DNA from: Ectocarpus siliculosus
Taxonomy: Eukaryota > Sar > Phaeophyceae > Ectocarpales > Ectocarpaceae
Assembly (NCBI GenBank): GCA_000310025.1
Contig: FN649735.1
Span: 3,720,261 to 3,768,098, forward strand
Length of the DNA: 47,838 nt
Reading direction: 5' to 3'
The position numbers and the translations under genes are program-made. Below the pieces are notes generated by a model. That model worked only from the letters and a program-made list of their open reading frames with translations. It was not told the DNA's origin and ran no database searches. Shown here one piece after another: positions 35,801 through 44,713 of the stretch. Position 1 is the first letter of the stretch. Every line of letters starts with the position of its first letter.

Positions 35801-38800
35801 GGGTAACAACGAGGACGAACAGCCGCCGAAACATGAACCAAAAGGGAGCACACATGAACAAGCTCGTGGTACAACTACCGTAATAGGCGGCGAGATTACA
35901 CCCCTCCCGTAGCCCCTGTCAAAGGTCGATTGTTCCACAACCAAGGGGGTACGGAAATAGACCGATAGTTCTACGGAAAGCCCTCGACGAGATGTCTCCA
36001 AAACCGCAATCTTTGGTGTTGGCACAATCTTGGTCGTGGAGCAATCGAGCTTGGAAAATCGGTCTACGGGCGGGGGGGGGTGCCATCTCTCCGCATCCTA
36101 CGGTACTACCGGCCCGCTCACAAAAATAGTACGACATCAGGCTGAGCCTGGCATCTAAAATTGCGTCTCCACCTTTGTGATTTGTGCCGTTGAGCACAGG
36201 GTATTCGGTGTCGCGCCAGCCGCTGAGCCCACTATCTTGAGCAAATACCACAATCCCAATGACTACGGCACGTACGGCTATGAGTACACCCCGCCCCCCC
36301 AAAAAAAAGTCAAAATTCCTGGAGACTTGGTTTCCTAAGAGAGGGCGCGTACGGTACACCGCTCCAGGGAACACCATGCACAGAAAAAACTCAAGACTTT
36401 AACTCCTTCCTCTAGAGCCGTGTTCGAACCTGCTGTAAATAGCACCTTGGGGAAAAGGGAACACCATGCACAGAGAGAGCTGAATACGTGCCCTCTTCCT
36501 AACAGGCGTGTTTCGACTTGCTCTACTACACTTTGCAACTTCGGGGCAAGCTGCTAGGGAAACGCAAACTCTTTCCTACAGCTACAGTATCTTCGAACCT
36601 GCTCTAGCAACTTGGGGGCAAAACGCAAACTCTTTCCTACAGCTATATTTTGACCTGCTCTATTTTAGCAACTTGGGGGGCAAGCTGCCTGGAAAACCCA
36701 AACTCTTTCGACAGCAATGTTCTGACCTCCTCTAGCAACTTGGGAGCAAGCTGTGCTTGGGAAACCCAAACTCTTTCTACAGCCATGTTCTGACCTCTAG
36801 TAACTTGGGAGCAAGCTGCTTGGAAAACGCAAACTCTTTCCTACAGCTATGTTCTGACCTGCTCTAGCAACTTGGGGGCAACCTGTGCTTGGGAAACGCA
36901 AACTCTTTCCTACAGCAATGTTCTGACCTGCTCTAGCAACTTGGGGGCAAGCTGCTTGGAAAACGCCTCCGCGAAGTCGGTCATGTTCTCCTCAGCGTAG
37001 TGGGGCTGGCCGTACCGGGTGAAGAACCTTTGCGCGATGTTGCCGGCCCACTGGAGTAAAAGCAACCAACCAAAAAAGGACGTTGTGGTGATGTGATTGC
37101 CGCTGTTGCTTTCGTCGCTTTTCGCAAACGGTATGGGGTGTCTTGGGTATTCAAGAACCCTTGTGACGAAACGGACAGAAGAGGATTTTAGTAGAGTATG
37201 CGTGGTCACTATCTCGAGCAGACTGTTGAGCAACCGTGGATCTCGAGAGATGAGCAATGAATAGTGGCAGGGTGCCGCGTTCTGGCCTGCAGCAAGTACC
37301 TTCTTGGCCTTCCACCAGGGCCACATGACCCTGTCGTCTTCTTCTTCAGGCTGCCCAGCTGGCGGTTTCGCGAGCACCTGTTGAAGGGACAGCAAAATGA
37401 AAAAGACATGGTGTGGATGGTGTCGTCAGCAGCAAAATGAAACACACCAACACACACAAGCGGGGATCGTGTCGCCTGTTGGAAGGAACAGCAAACATGA
37501 AACAGAGGAAGAACGGGTGGATGGTGTCGACAACAGCAAACATTGATAAAAAATGGGTGCTGTCGCCAACAGCAAAATAAAAACATGCATGTGGACGGTG
37601 CTGACAACAGCAAATGAAAAGTAAAACACAAGCGGGTGGCGTCGCGAAGAGCGGAAACGGGTGAGCGGTACCGTGATGGGTAAGCGGAACCATGACTGAC
37701 CGGAACGGCGACTACTAAGCGGAAACGGTGGCGACCGAGCAGAACTGTGATAACAAAGCGGTTGACGACTAGGCGGAACCGTGGCGACCGACCGGGAGGG
37801 TAATAGCTATGTGCAACGGTGACGACTAAACGGAACGGTGATGACTAAGCGGCACGGCGAAGTCTAAACGGGACGGTGACGACTAAACAATTGTGATTAC
37901 TGAGCGGTCACGACTAAGAGGAACGGTGCCGACCGACCGGGACAGCAGTTATGTCTATGCGGAACGGTGACGACTTAACGGAACGGTGATGACTAAGCGG
38001 AACGGTTTCGACTAAGAGGAACGGTGATGACTACCGTAGGTTGCATAAGATTTTACACCGCCTGGACCGATTTTCAAAGCTCGATTTACCCACGACGGAC
38101 GCAGAGATAAATAACCACACTTCTACACCCTTCCCCACTCCTCCCCCACATCGCTTGCTCTCTGCAGACTACAATCAAGTAGCTTGCTCTCCGCAGACTA
38201 CAACCAAACCAGCAACCTCCTGTTGCCAACGGCAGCACAGCGCAGCGTCGCGCAGCTCCCCTCCCCACCTTTGAGCACAAGTCCATCCATCCGGGTACGT
38301 TGAGGGCCTCCAAGTCTGCCCCTGATGGTATCTGTCGAAACCATCAAAAGCAATTTCATTCCGACGCAGCCGTTTGGTTGAGTCAGCCGGAAGGGCGCCA
38401 ACAGACCGGAGGACGAACAAAGGATGGAAAAAAAAAAAGGACCAGCCCGTGAGGGCGAGAAAAAGCGGAATATCTACTCCTTAACGAGAGAACAACACCA
38501 CCAGTTTTTTCGCATATCGTCAGCGGCTCTCTCTCTCTCAACGGCACTTACAGAGAGAGAAACCAAAACAGAAGGTCGATGCCGCGCACCCGTGATACGG
38601 AAGAAAAACGCCCATTCCTCGGACACAAGGGGCGCGTTCTCAGGAGAAGGCGCCAAGTTCTTTTTTCACAAACCATACTGGCGACACTCGCGCTTTTTAG
38701 CCACCCAGGAGATAGGACAAGCAACAAGACCAACACCTGACACAGCTATGGGCCCAGTTCAGCGACGACCCTTATTAACAGCGTCAGGGGGGAATATGGA

Positions 38801-41800
38801 CGCTATATAGGGCAGGTCGCCATTGCCGATAGAGCGACTATTAGTCACGGTGCAGTCGTGTCACGCGATGTTGTAGCCGCTTAAAACAGGGGCATGTCGT
38901 TAATCATCTGACTGCTGCAGACCCCACGCTTACCGCAAACTGCGTGCAGGACCAGAAGATCTTGAGGGCAATTTTCAGCACCTGGGTGGGCATGTTCCGG
39001 CGGGGGATAGGCATGCGTGGAGGGGGGGGGGGGGCGCACTCTTGTCACACGAACGCAACAGATTAACTTTGTTTGCCGGGAGCCCCGTTCGCACTACAAC
39101 GTTTCCAATACTTTCGCTTTCGCGGTCCCGCGAGCCAATTGCCTGATCTCATTGGTCACCCGCTTAACATTGTCGATGCGTGCCCCCAAACAATTGCAAA
39201 GGCAACACAACACACACAAGGTAGTTTGTCCTGAAATGCCAGACTGTACGGCACGTCGTCCAGAAAAATTGAGAGAAGATGCGGCAGGACTCGGCTTCAA
39301 ATACGGCGGGCGAAGGCAACAAGAGAATCAACACCCCCGCCATAACAATACAATACTATGATAGGTATAAACAGGGCAAGTGCCCCGTGCGAAGAATGGC
39401 ACGGGGCTCGGGGGTGGTGATTATATGCATTCTGTGATGCCCCCTCCCGGCCCTGCGCTCCATGGGTTACACGACGTTTCGGGGAGACGTTGCAAGAGAG
39501 AATCCTAGATTCAACAACAAGGATAGCATGCGAGCATCATCAACATCCTCAACAACAACGTTAGCACGAGGGCATCATCATCATCAACGACAAGGCCAGC
39601 CATGCGGCATAATCATCAACATCACCATCATCAACAAAGCTAAATAGCACGAGGGCAACATCGTCATCAACAACAAGGCCAGCATGTGGCATCATCATCA
39701 ACAACAACAACGTCAGCACGAGGGCATCATCAACAGCATCAATAACACCAACGCTAGAAGCGGCGTCACCATCAGCAAGGTTATTAATAGCATACGGGAA
39801 TCGTCATCATCCGCAACACGGCTAGCATGCGGACTCCCACCTGCCCGGCCTCACTGGAGTCCTCGGCGAGGAGCTGGTTGGACATGTTGAGCAGCAGCGG
39901 AAGTGTCACGCGCATGATCTCAAGGAGAGGACCCCTAGCCTCCTTCGGCTTGTACTCGAAACGCTTCACCACCTTGCGGAGAGCCAACATCGCGTTGTGC
40001 ACACTTGGGTAGCGGGAAGCGGGAGAGGGAGGGGCAGTGAGACAGCAACAGAGGGTAAGGGGTGGTGGAGATCAAGCACGGCCTGAGAGTTGGACAGGTC
40101 AAAACCTGACACAACCGATTGGACTCCAAGAGATTCACGCGAAACCATATAATAAAAACTCGTCTGTGTTTTGAAGTTAAGTTTGCCATTCGTCCCGCCT
40201 ACCCTTTTGAGGCAATAGCCCGGGTCAACCGTGTCTCCTTCGCCAACAAACCAGGGTCCCTTGTAGGGATACAATTGGACAAATGTTTAACCCGTTGGAA
40301 TCAGCAGCACCCCCCCTCAAGAAGCAAAGAGAGTCAAGCTCATCTGTTCAAAAAAGAGAGAGGCAAATCATGTTTTCGCGATATGTGACCAATCAACGGT
40401 CTCTCCTTCGCCGACAACCCTAGGTCCCCATGGACATATTTCGCACACCTAACCTGGATGAATCAGCAGCACCTGCCTCAAGGCGCAAAGAGGTCCAAGC
40501 TCAACCGCCAAAAACAAACAAGAGGCGACTAACTGCTTGTGTCCACGACGTGCCACCACGAAAAAAAAAACTAAAACATGCTACTACTCCGTACCGTAGG
40601 ACTTCCCCCGTCTGCAGCTGGGCCACGATGGTGGGGATCAGAGTGGGCCACTCATCGGGGAAGTCGTAGGAGGCTACCAGCCTCAGCGTCTCCGCCAGTA
40701 TGTCTCTCACGCTGCTGTCCGTCTCCCTAAGGAGGGCCTCAAAGAGGTTCACCCTTGAGAAAAAAGAAAAAGAAAGTATAGCAGTCGTTGTCGTTGGAAA
40801 GGCGTTTGGCGAACGTGTGCGAAGAAAGTTCAGGAAAGGAAGAGGGCAGGGGTGACATAACAGGAGGAGGAGCGGGGAGGGGAACTTGGTAAGGTCTGTC
40901 CGGTTCATTTTTTGTTCTCGGAAGGGCGTCGGAAGGGCCTGAGAACAACTGCAAGTACATGTACTTCCTTCGAAGTGTAAAGTTTTCACCGTTCACGGGA
41001 ATCGCCATCGCAAGAACACCGAGCAAAGAGTGAAACAGGGGACAACGACCGCGATCAAAATTACACCAGGGGCGGCAGGGGTAAGGGCGACGGCCACGGT
41101 GTAGTGTGTTGCGGAAAACAAAACCCCAAAAAATGGACAAAAACGATGACGTCGAAGAGACGACGACCACCACCACCGCTACCACCACTAGATAACGCCA
41201 TTCGTATGTACAATAGATACCTGAACGTTGCCTTGTGCTCGGGTAGGAAGGTGGCAGGTGTCTTAGCCTCGGGGTCAGGGGACCACTTCCCCCGAACCGT
41301 GTTCTTCAGGGCGATTGCCGCAGCTTGCCGCACGGCCCTGTCCACCTGTGTGTTGAGACCGATACCACACCAACAGAGGCAAGAAAGCGGGCTGCTGAAA
41401 AAACGCAAGAATCTTGGGATTTTGACTGATACCACACCGGCGGTAAGAACGCGGGCTGGTGAACAAAACGCCAGAATCTTCCTGGGAAACCTAAACCTCC
41501 CAAACTTCATCTTCGAGAGGTGTAGAGAGTACCAGTCGGGATGTGATGTCAAAAGGAAGTTATTTTTTTTTGCCCCCAACGGACTGCTACGCGATTGGGA
41601 ACTCGAAACCGGTCCGACAATCGGATATGTCGAATGCGCGATATGAAACGGTCAGAGGAGGCTAGCGTAAGAAAAAAAGGCGGCTGTAGAAAAAAAATTA
41701 CGATCACCTGTGGCTCGACGACGATTTGGAGCAGCAGCATCAGGCACTCCGGCGCCTGGCACAAGGCAGCCAGCTGGGCCTCGGCAGCCTGCGAGAGAAA

Positions 41801-42795
41801 AACAGCCGCATGCCCGCAGGAGGGGTGAAAGGGGGGGCCTCAGGGAGGAAAACCCTTCTGTGTGACCACGTGTTTTGGAGTAAAACGGCACAAGTGCTGT
41901 GAGCGCTGATTTGAAGTGAAGACAAAAAAATAAAACATAGGGGAGCCAGACACCTTCCGCAGACACACCGACAAAGACAGCGAGAAGTAGGTGGGCGTTA
42001 TCATCGATGGATCAAGACAACGGCAGACCAACACATGGAGAATGCCTACGCAAGTAAAGTAACAATATTGCGAAAAAAGACCAGGCAGGGGGCACGCAGA
42101 TTAACCCAAATCCTAACCCCACCTTAGCCGACTCTATTCTCCATCCAATATGTTTGCTTACTGAGAGAAACCTGCGTAGACTACAGATGGTGGTACCGTA
42201 GCTTTTGCAAACAATGCGACGATCGGAGCTGCTGTTGATGGATGCGACGGTACGGACAGCGCCGACGGCGGGGGGCATCGCAAAATCGAAAATACTACTG
42301 CCAGCTCTCGGGGCTGGTGTCCGATGGGAGCAAATTTGGTGATTGCTCGGGCGGCAGTAGTAGTGCCACGAACGGCTGGCAAAAGCAGTTGCGGATCAGA
42401 TACCGACCAATCGGCCAGGATACATCGGACACGAGCAGCGTGACCGTATTCACACAAGGTATAGGCTATAAACGAGAGATAGAGATAGAGAGAGAGAGAG
42501 AGATATAGAGAGAGAGAGAGAGAGATCACAAGGAGCATCTGCTGTTGACGTACATAGCCCTCGATAGCCAACGAAGAACCAAACTGCTGTGATTTTTCCG
42601 GGAGTGCGTGGTAGCAGATACCTGGTGAAAGACAAGACCGAACCAAGTCTTTTTCACCGCAGCACCAAAAGCGTCAACTCTGCTGTGTCTATATACCTTC
42701 CGTTGAGCAGCATCCGAGGTGAAGGTGTGCAGCAGCACCGCGTGAAGGCCCTCCGCCGAAAGCGGCCCGACAGCTCCTCCCGCAACGCCGGCCAT
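22991..42795 (-). CDS. IPO7: Importin-7/importin-8-type nuclear transport receptor (importin-beta family), complete
   Basis: The protein binds RanGTP and carries cargo such as ribosomal proteins and histones through nuclear pores (family knowledge). Twenty-five exons join with GT/AG sites and consistent phase to 1034 residues; animal importin-7 is about the same length. The start is the only ATG leading exon 1 (MAGVAGGAVGPLSAEGLHAV). The N-terminal importin-beta domain spans roughly residues 20-110 (AAEAQLAALCQAP, then VDRAVRQAAAIALKNTV). Family signatures follow: KIFW at about 215, an acidic stretch and WPWWKAKK at 264-271, FMRYRACW at 488-495, YIEMLLDMC at about 735, NCKGRIDEYIPP at about 771, and ALYYNP at about 810. 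A long Glu/Asp tract near 903-930 comes next, then NVDLRMFF and a Gln/Ala-rich tail ending GGTPA before TGA. The acidic tract and the closing helix match the layout of IPO7/8 and Sxm1/Nmd5. No frameshift or missing exon was found, and the assembly gap falls inside intron 17. Confidence 0.93.
24190..24265 (-). repeat. Acidic (GAG/GAA)n tract inside importin exon 23
   Basis: A coding trinucleotide run gives about 16 consecutive Glu followed by VDEDGFDDDQD. Acidic tracts at this place are typical of IPO7/8 proteins, so this is probably functional low complexity. Confidence 0.85.
24925..24994 (-). repeat. Dispersed element with telomere-like core, copy D (inverted)
   Basis: Read on the minus strand it runs GGAGGGCGTACGCAAACCC, then TATCCCTGACCC, then AACTTCACAGATTTGCATGC and TTTATCCAACATGTTTACT. 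The order matches copies A, B and C. It lies in importin intron 22. Confidence 0.75.
25960..26036. repeat. Two-copy tandem repeat of about 40 bp
   Basis: The phrase ATACACAAGCGGCAGAGTGC with TACTCGCACA is followed directly by ATATACAAGCGGCAAGCGTT with ACTCGTACAC. It lies in importin intron 20, about 65 bp downstream of its donor. Confidence 0.7.
26640..26835 (-). repeat. Tandem repeat containing the exon 19 donor site
   Basis: On the minus strand the end of exon 19 and its donor read GAGGGCAACAG|GTGATTTT. About 107 bp into the intron the same context recurs as GAGGGCAGCAG|GTGATTTT, followed by the same CGGCTC-like, GTGGGGGA and CAGGCCA blocks. A further partial unit ends at CACAATCAAGGGCG. 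The repeat unit therefore includes coding sequence plus the 5' splice site. Confidence 0.8.
27745..28890. other. Low-quality sequence flanking an assembly gap
   Basis: Composition changes abruptly to long G, C, A and T homopolymer blocks on both sides of the gap, unlike anything else in the window. The left part (about 27826-28130) and the right part (about 28341-28650) follow each other block by block with noisy differences, so they are probably error-rich reads of the same sequence. Open frames here are not meaningful. The region lies in importin intron 17; exons 17 and 18 on either side are intact and in phase. Confidence 0.9.
28140..28239. other. Assembly gap (100 N)
   Basis: Exactly 100 unknown bases, the conventional placeholder for a gap of unknown size. 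Confidence 0.99.
30005..30195. repeat. Degenerate two-copy tandem repeat
   Basis: The block CACCCCAACTTCTCTGATAG with TTCCATGACCCCCG near 30088 recurs near 30160 as CACCCCAACCTCTCTGACGG with TTTCATTGTCCCCG, each preceded by an ACCAAACCGCAA-like phrase. It lies in importin intron 16. Confidence 0.6.
30305..30740. repeat. Imperfect inverted repeat in importin intron 16
   Basis: The reverse complement of 30305-30437 aligns with 30619-30740. Shared blocks are CCAACTTGGCTCCG, GCTTACAGCA/GCTCACAGCA, TACAGCCTC, GGTTTGATC, TCTGTG and GGCGAG. The spacer contains repeated ATTCCAATCTGGGAA phrases, which also occur at 30480, 30550 and 30800. It could be a decayed fold-back transposon; no transposase or clear target duplication is seen. 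Confidence 0.65.
31368..31446 (+). repeat. Dispersed element with telomere-like core, copy B
   Basis: A GGGAGGGGGTACGCAGACCC lead is followed by a TATCCCTAACCCTAACCC core, the tail AACTTCCCCGATTCAATGC and TTTTTCCAACATGTT. It lies in importin intron 15. Confidence 0.8.
32786..32850. repeat. (CAA)n microsatellite
   Basis: An AAC/CAA run lies in importin intron 13, starting about 40 bp inside the intron from the exon 13 donor. Confidence 0.9.
33448..33643. mobile_element. Short TA-flanked MITE, 196 bp, related to the 7952-8806 element
   Basis: The left end reads CAGTGGTGGTCGAGATATAT and the right end on the minus strand CAGTAGCGGTCCCGATATAT, both continuing CGCGGCC. Each end is bordered by TA. 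The terminal CAGTAG and internal CCCGATATA match the larger element, suggesting one family. It is in importin intron 12 about 95 bp from the exon 12 donor and has no coding capacity. Confidence 0.75.
34095..34580 (-). repeat. Minisatellite seeded by the exon 11 donor site
   Basis: On the minus strand exon 11 ends CTTCCCAGG|GTAAGATAAC. The intron then carries about 16 diverged units of about 28 bp whose core reads CTTCCCAGGGTGAGAGTAGA. Each unit thus repeats the last bases of the exon plus a consensus-like donor (AGG|GTGAGA). The array fills most of the first 480 bp of importin intron 11. Confidence 0.85.
34785..35245. repeat. CAA/CATCAA-rich minisatellite in importin intron 10
   Basis: Blocks of CAACAT, CATCGACAATAT and CAAGACCGACA alternate with (CAA)n and (CAG)n, from about 20 bp inside the exon 10 donor to about 85 bp before exon 11. 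It occupies most of this 560 bp intron. Confidence 0.85.
35560..35735 (-). repeat. Partial duplicates of the exon 10 acceptor and exon start in intron 9
   Basis: Exon 10 at its 5' edge reads, on the plus strand, GACCGCATCGCCAACGTGTT then CATCACCTG. A similar phrase GATCGCATCGCTTACGCGTT followed by CATCACCTG occurs at about 35576-35605. A third fragment, GTGCAGAGCACTCCCCTCGA near 35692, resembles GTGCAGTACTCCCCCCTCGA of the exon. Parts of the exon plus its 3' splice site have therefore been copied upstream. Confidence 0.65.
36505..36970 (-). repeat. Minisatellite of about 67 bp containing the end of exon 9 and its donor
   Basis: On the minus strand exon 9 ends with codons for AFSKQLAPKLLEQ followed by the donor CAG|GTCAGAAC. 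Six further copies follow inside intron 9, each containing the TTCCAAGCAGCTTGCCCCCA-like coding segment, TTGCTAGAGCAGGTCAGAAC and a spacer TGTAGGAAAGAGTTTGCGT. Copies differ by substitutions and small indels. Read through, the first unit meets a stop five codons after the donor (VRTLL then TAG), so use of a downstream copy would truncate the protein. Confidence 0.9.
37378..37630 (-). repeat. Degenerate repeat resembling the exon 8 acceptor region
   Basis: On the minus strand exon 8 is preceded by TCATTTTGCTGTCCCTTCAACAG. Similar TTTGCTGTT phrases followed by CGACACCATCCAC-like blocks recur about five times upstream, one with a full CCTTCCAACAG copy near 37478. The repeats therefore mimic the polypyrimidine tract and 3' splice site. 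Confidence 0.7.
37658..38035. repeat. Minisatellite with unit GACTAAGCGGAACGGTGAC
   Basis: About 18 diverged units of roughly 17-22 bp (GACTAAGCGGAACGGTGAT, GACTAAACGGAACGG, CGACCGACCGGGA variants) fill the middle of importin intron 7. Confidence 0.85.
39525..39835. repeat. CATCATCAACAA-rich minisatellite next to the exon 5 donor
   Basis: Units of about 60-70 bp combine CATCATCATCAACAACAA with GTTAGCACGAGGG or GGCCAGCATGTGG/GGCTAGCATGCGG. The last unit runs to within about 10 bp of the exon 5 donor, so the GCATGC part of the unit coincides with the start of importin intron 5. Confidence 0.8.
42085..42162 (+). repeat. Dispersed element with telomere-like core, copy C
   Basis: CAGGGGGCACGCAGATTAAC precedes a degenerate CCAAATCCTAACCCC core, then ACCTTAGCCGACTCTATTC and CCAATATGTTTGCTT. 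It is in importin intron 1 and is the most diverged in the telomere-like part but well matched at both ends. Confidence 0.75.
42474..42526. repeat. (GA)n microsatellite
   Basis: AGAGATAGAGATAGAGAGAG-type run in importin intron 1. Confidence 0.9.
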
Positions 42796-44167
42796 CTCTC
42801 GTGCAAAACTAGTCTTACTTTGAAACCGCCTTTTGATAAGTCGCCCTTGGCGTTCTGTTCTGACGCCGCCGGGATGAGCGGGCGAGAAAAAGGAAAGGGG
42901 CGTGGGTGGGTCAAACGGAGATACAAAAACGGAGAGCCACCAATCTGTCTGTGTCCGCAAACAAGTTACATATAGCAGGACGCAGACCGAGGTACAGTGA
43001 ATCGTGTTCTCCAACTCCCTTTTCGGGTGTATGTAAGCCGTTCGGTCCTTGTTTGCCGAGTATCAGCAGGCAAGTCCAGCCTGCCTCCTGGATGTTGCCG
43101 ACACGTGACGACCAGGTGCTTACGACGCGTTCTGGGACCGCATACAGCGGGGGGCTCCTCAATAACGCCGGTTGAATACCGTCAGTGGCCCTGAATATCA
43201 GCGTTGGTAAAATAGCTGGGCACAGACTGAATTACCCAAGTAATCCCTTAAGCGCCGATCCCTCTGAATAGCGCTGGCGGTCGATTGGCCGGGCGTAAAT
43301 CGGCGATATACATTGAAGACCCCCCACTTACACAAAACCAAACAAGGCATGACATGGCATGTACCCACAGCAGGCATGGAACATCGCGTTGGATCAGGAG
43401 ACTTCGAGTCATTCGGACCTTCTATTTTTGGCAACCGAAAGCAAACCATTAGCACCCGTAGACTAGTGGTTCGGCTGGCAAACGGTGGCTGGCAAACGGT
43501 TTGATTTTCGTTTCGGTTGCCAAAAAACTGGTTGTTGCTACAATACCTGTAGCAGCAGTTGCACGCTAACATATAACAATTATTCCTTAACACTAACATG
43601 AACATGACCGTTGAAGCTTTCGGACAAAACCAAGCGCGCAGTCAGCCAACTTGTCTGTCGAGAACAGTCGACACTCTTCATGTTGCCGCTGCTGCCGACA
43701 CTACATGCAGTAGAACCAGTTTGATCGCCGGGCGTGTGTGTGCTGAGAGAGAGACAGCGCGTGTCCGCATCCTGCGAAGGACCCAAAACTTTCAATTTTC
43801 AAAACTCTCCCAACATGGCCCCGCCCCTGTCTCTCTGTATGTCGACGGCACTGCTGTTGTACACAAAAACGACCGAAGTTTTCATGACAGCCATCCTGTG
43901 AGGTAGCGCAGTACTTCATGCTAATCGCACAACACGAGCTAGATCAGGTCAAGGTTGGGGGGAAGGTGAAATCGGCCACATGCGGGCAGCAGCTGAGCCG
44001 CCAAGCGCGACACACTTGAGAGGACGGACTGGATTGCATACTATATATATAGTACGAACGGCCGATACACAACTCGCAAAGAGCACGTGACCATGTTCCG
44101 AGCAGCAGCGGATACTGCTGCCGGAGGTGGTTGACCGAACAACTGGTACCCTTCCAAATTCGACGAG
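42796..44167. promoter_or_regulatory. Upstream region of the importin gene, otherwise gene-poor
   Basis: This should contain the importin 5' UTR and promoter (minus strand). No TATA box or other element could be pinned near the start codon. The palindrome TACTATATATATAGTA at 44039-44054 is a TATA-like sequence that could serve the candidate gene starting at 44168 instead. A hairpin-forming repeat at 43425-43526 is listed separately. Confidence 0.35.
43425..43526. repeat. Hairpin-forming inverted repeat, about 102 bp
   Basis: TTTTTGGCAACCGAAA at 43425-43440 is the exact reverse complement of TTTCGGTTGCCAAAAA at 43511-43526. Inner sequence includes two GGCTGGCAAACGGT phrases about 15 bp apart. 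The size and perfect ends suggest a small MITE, but no target duplication is clear. Confidence 0.7.
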
Positions 44168-44713
44168 ATGGGGATGGGGAGAGGCAAAAGAACAGAGGTG
44201 AGTCTAGGCCACAAAATTCAAACTTTTGGTCGGCTGCTGCCCCAGCAAGTGTGGGAGCTTACCTCGCTTCCCGTTTCACGACGCCTTGATGCTATCCCCT
44301 GCGAAGAAGGACAAAGCACTTGGTTCCCACGGATTAATTAGAAACCAGGTCTTGCTGAGGTAGTGATGAACGTGCAGACCAGGCAGTGCAGCACAGCAGC
44401 AACCCAACGGAGGGGCCTGCAAGCCTGCAAGCAACCCCGGGGTGACGCAGATTCATTCTTGCTGAATCCCGTGTATGTGAATTGCAGCAACTTTCATTCC
44501 ACGGAACTTGCCGAGCATATGTCAGCATCATTGAGTGTCCTGGCGGAGCGTGGTGGCTGGTGCAGCGTGCTACTGCTAAGAAAAGCTCTCATTGTGCTCG
44601 CGGTCGGGGGACGACGTGCGGAGTCAAAGACAAAGAGGACTTTTTCGAGGGAGAGAAAGAGAGACTAAAGAACAACGGAGAGGGTCTACAGCAGATAACC
44701 GATCCATCCACAG
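44168..44713 (+). CDS. Weak candidate gene start, two in-phase exons
   Basis: A short first exon 44168-44197 (MGMGRGKRTE, donor GAG|GTGAGT) would join in phase to 44488-44713 (acceptor GAATTGCAG|CAA; 75 codons plus 1 nt; donor CACAG|GTAGGT). The second exon encodes a stretch beginning QLSFHGTCRAYVSIIECPGG and later an EGEKERLKNN segment. A TATA-like palindrome lies about 115 bp upstream of the ATG. I recognise no family and found no third exon, so this may be chance. Confidence 0.22.

Larger units (their letters stand above)
22991..42795 (-). other. IPO7: Exon map of the importin gene
   Basis: Exons in transcript order: 1 42697-42795; 2 41708-41788; 3 41221-41345; 4 40595-40753; 5 39841-40003; 6 38934-38981; 7 38269-38331; 8 37300-37377; 9 36928-37050; 10 35264-35452; 11 34566-34700; 12 33740-33837; 13 32889-32987; 14 32184-32283; 15 31539-31694; 16 30948-31055; 17 29089-29226; 18 27638-27714; 19 26819-26980; 20 26100-26274; 21 25629-25736; 22 25111-25278; 23 24124-24309; 24 23377-23481; 25 22991-23152. 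The lengths sum to 3105 nt. Of 24 introns, 18 are phase 0 and 6 are phase 2; none is phase 1. The phase-2 introns come in pairs that flank exons 4, 13 and 19. Least certain is the exon 22/23 junction, where a small extra exon cannot be fully excluded. Confidence 0.88.

Noticed and set aside
42158-42646. Possible extra importin exon near ALPEKSQQFGSSLAIEGY
   Set aside because: Exon 1 joins directly to the exon at 41708-41788 in phase and in full agreement with the family's N-terminal domain, so this segment is intron 1.
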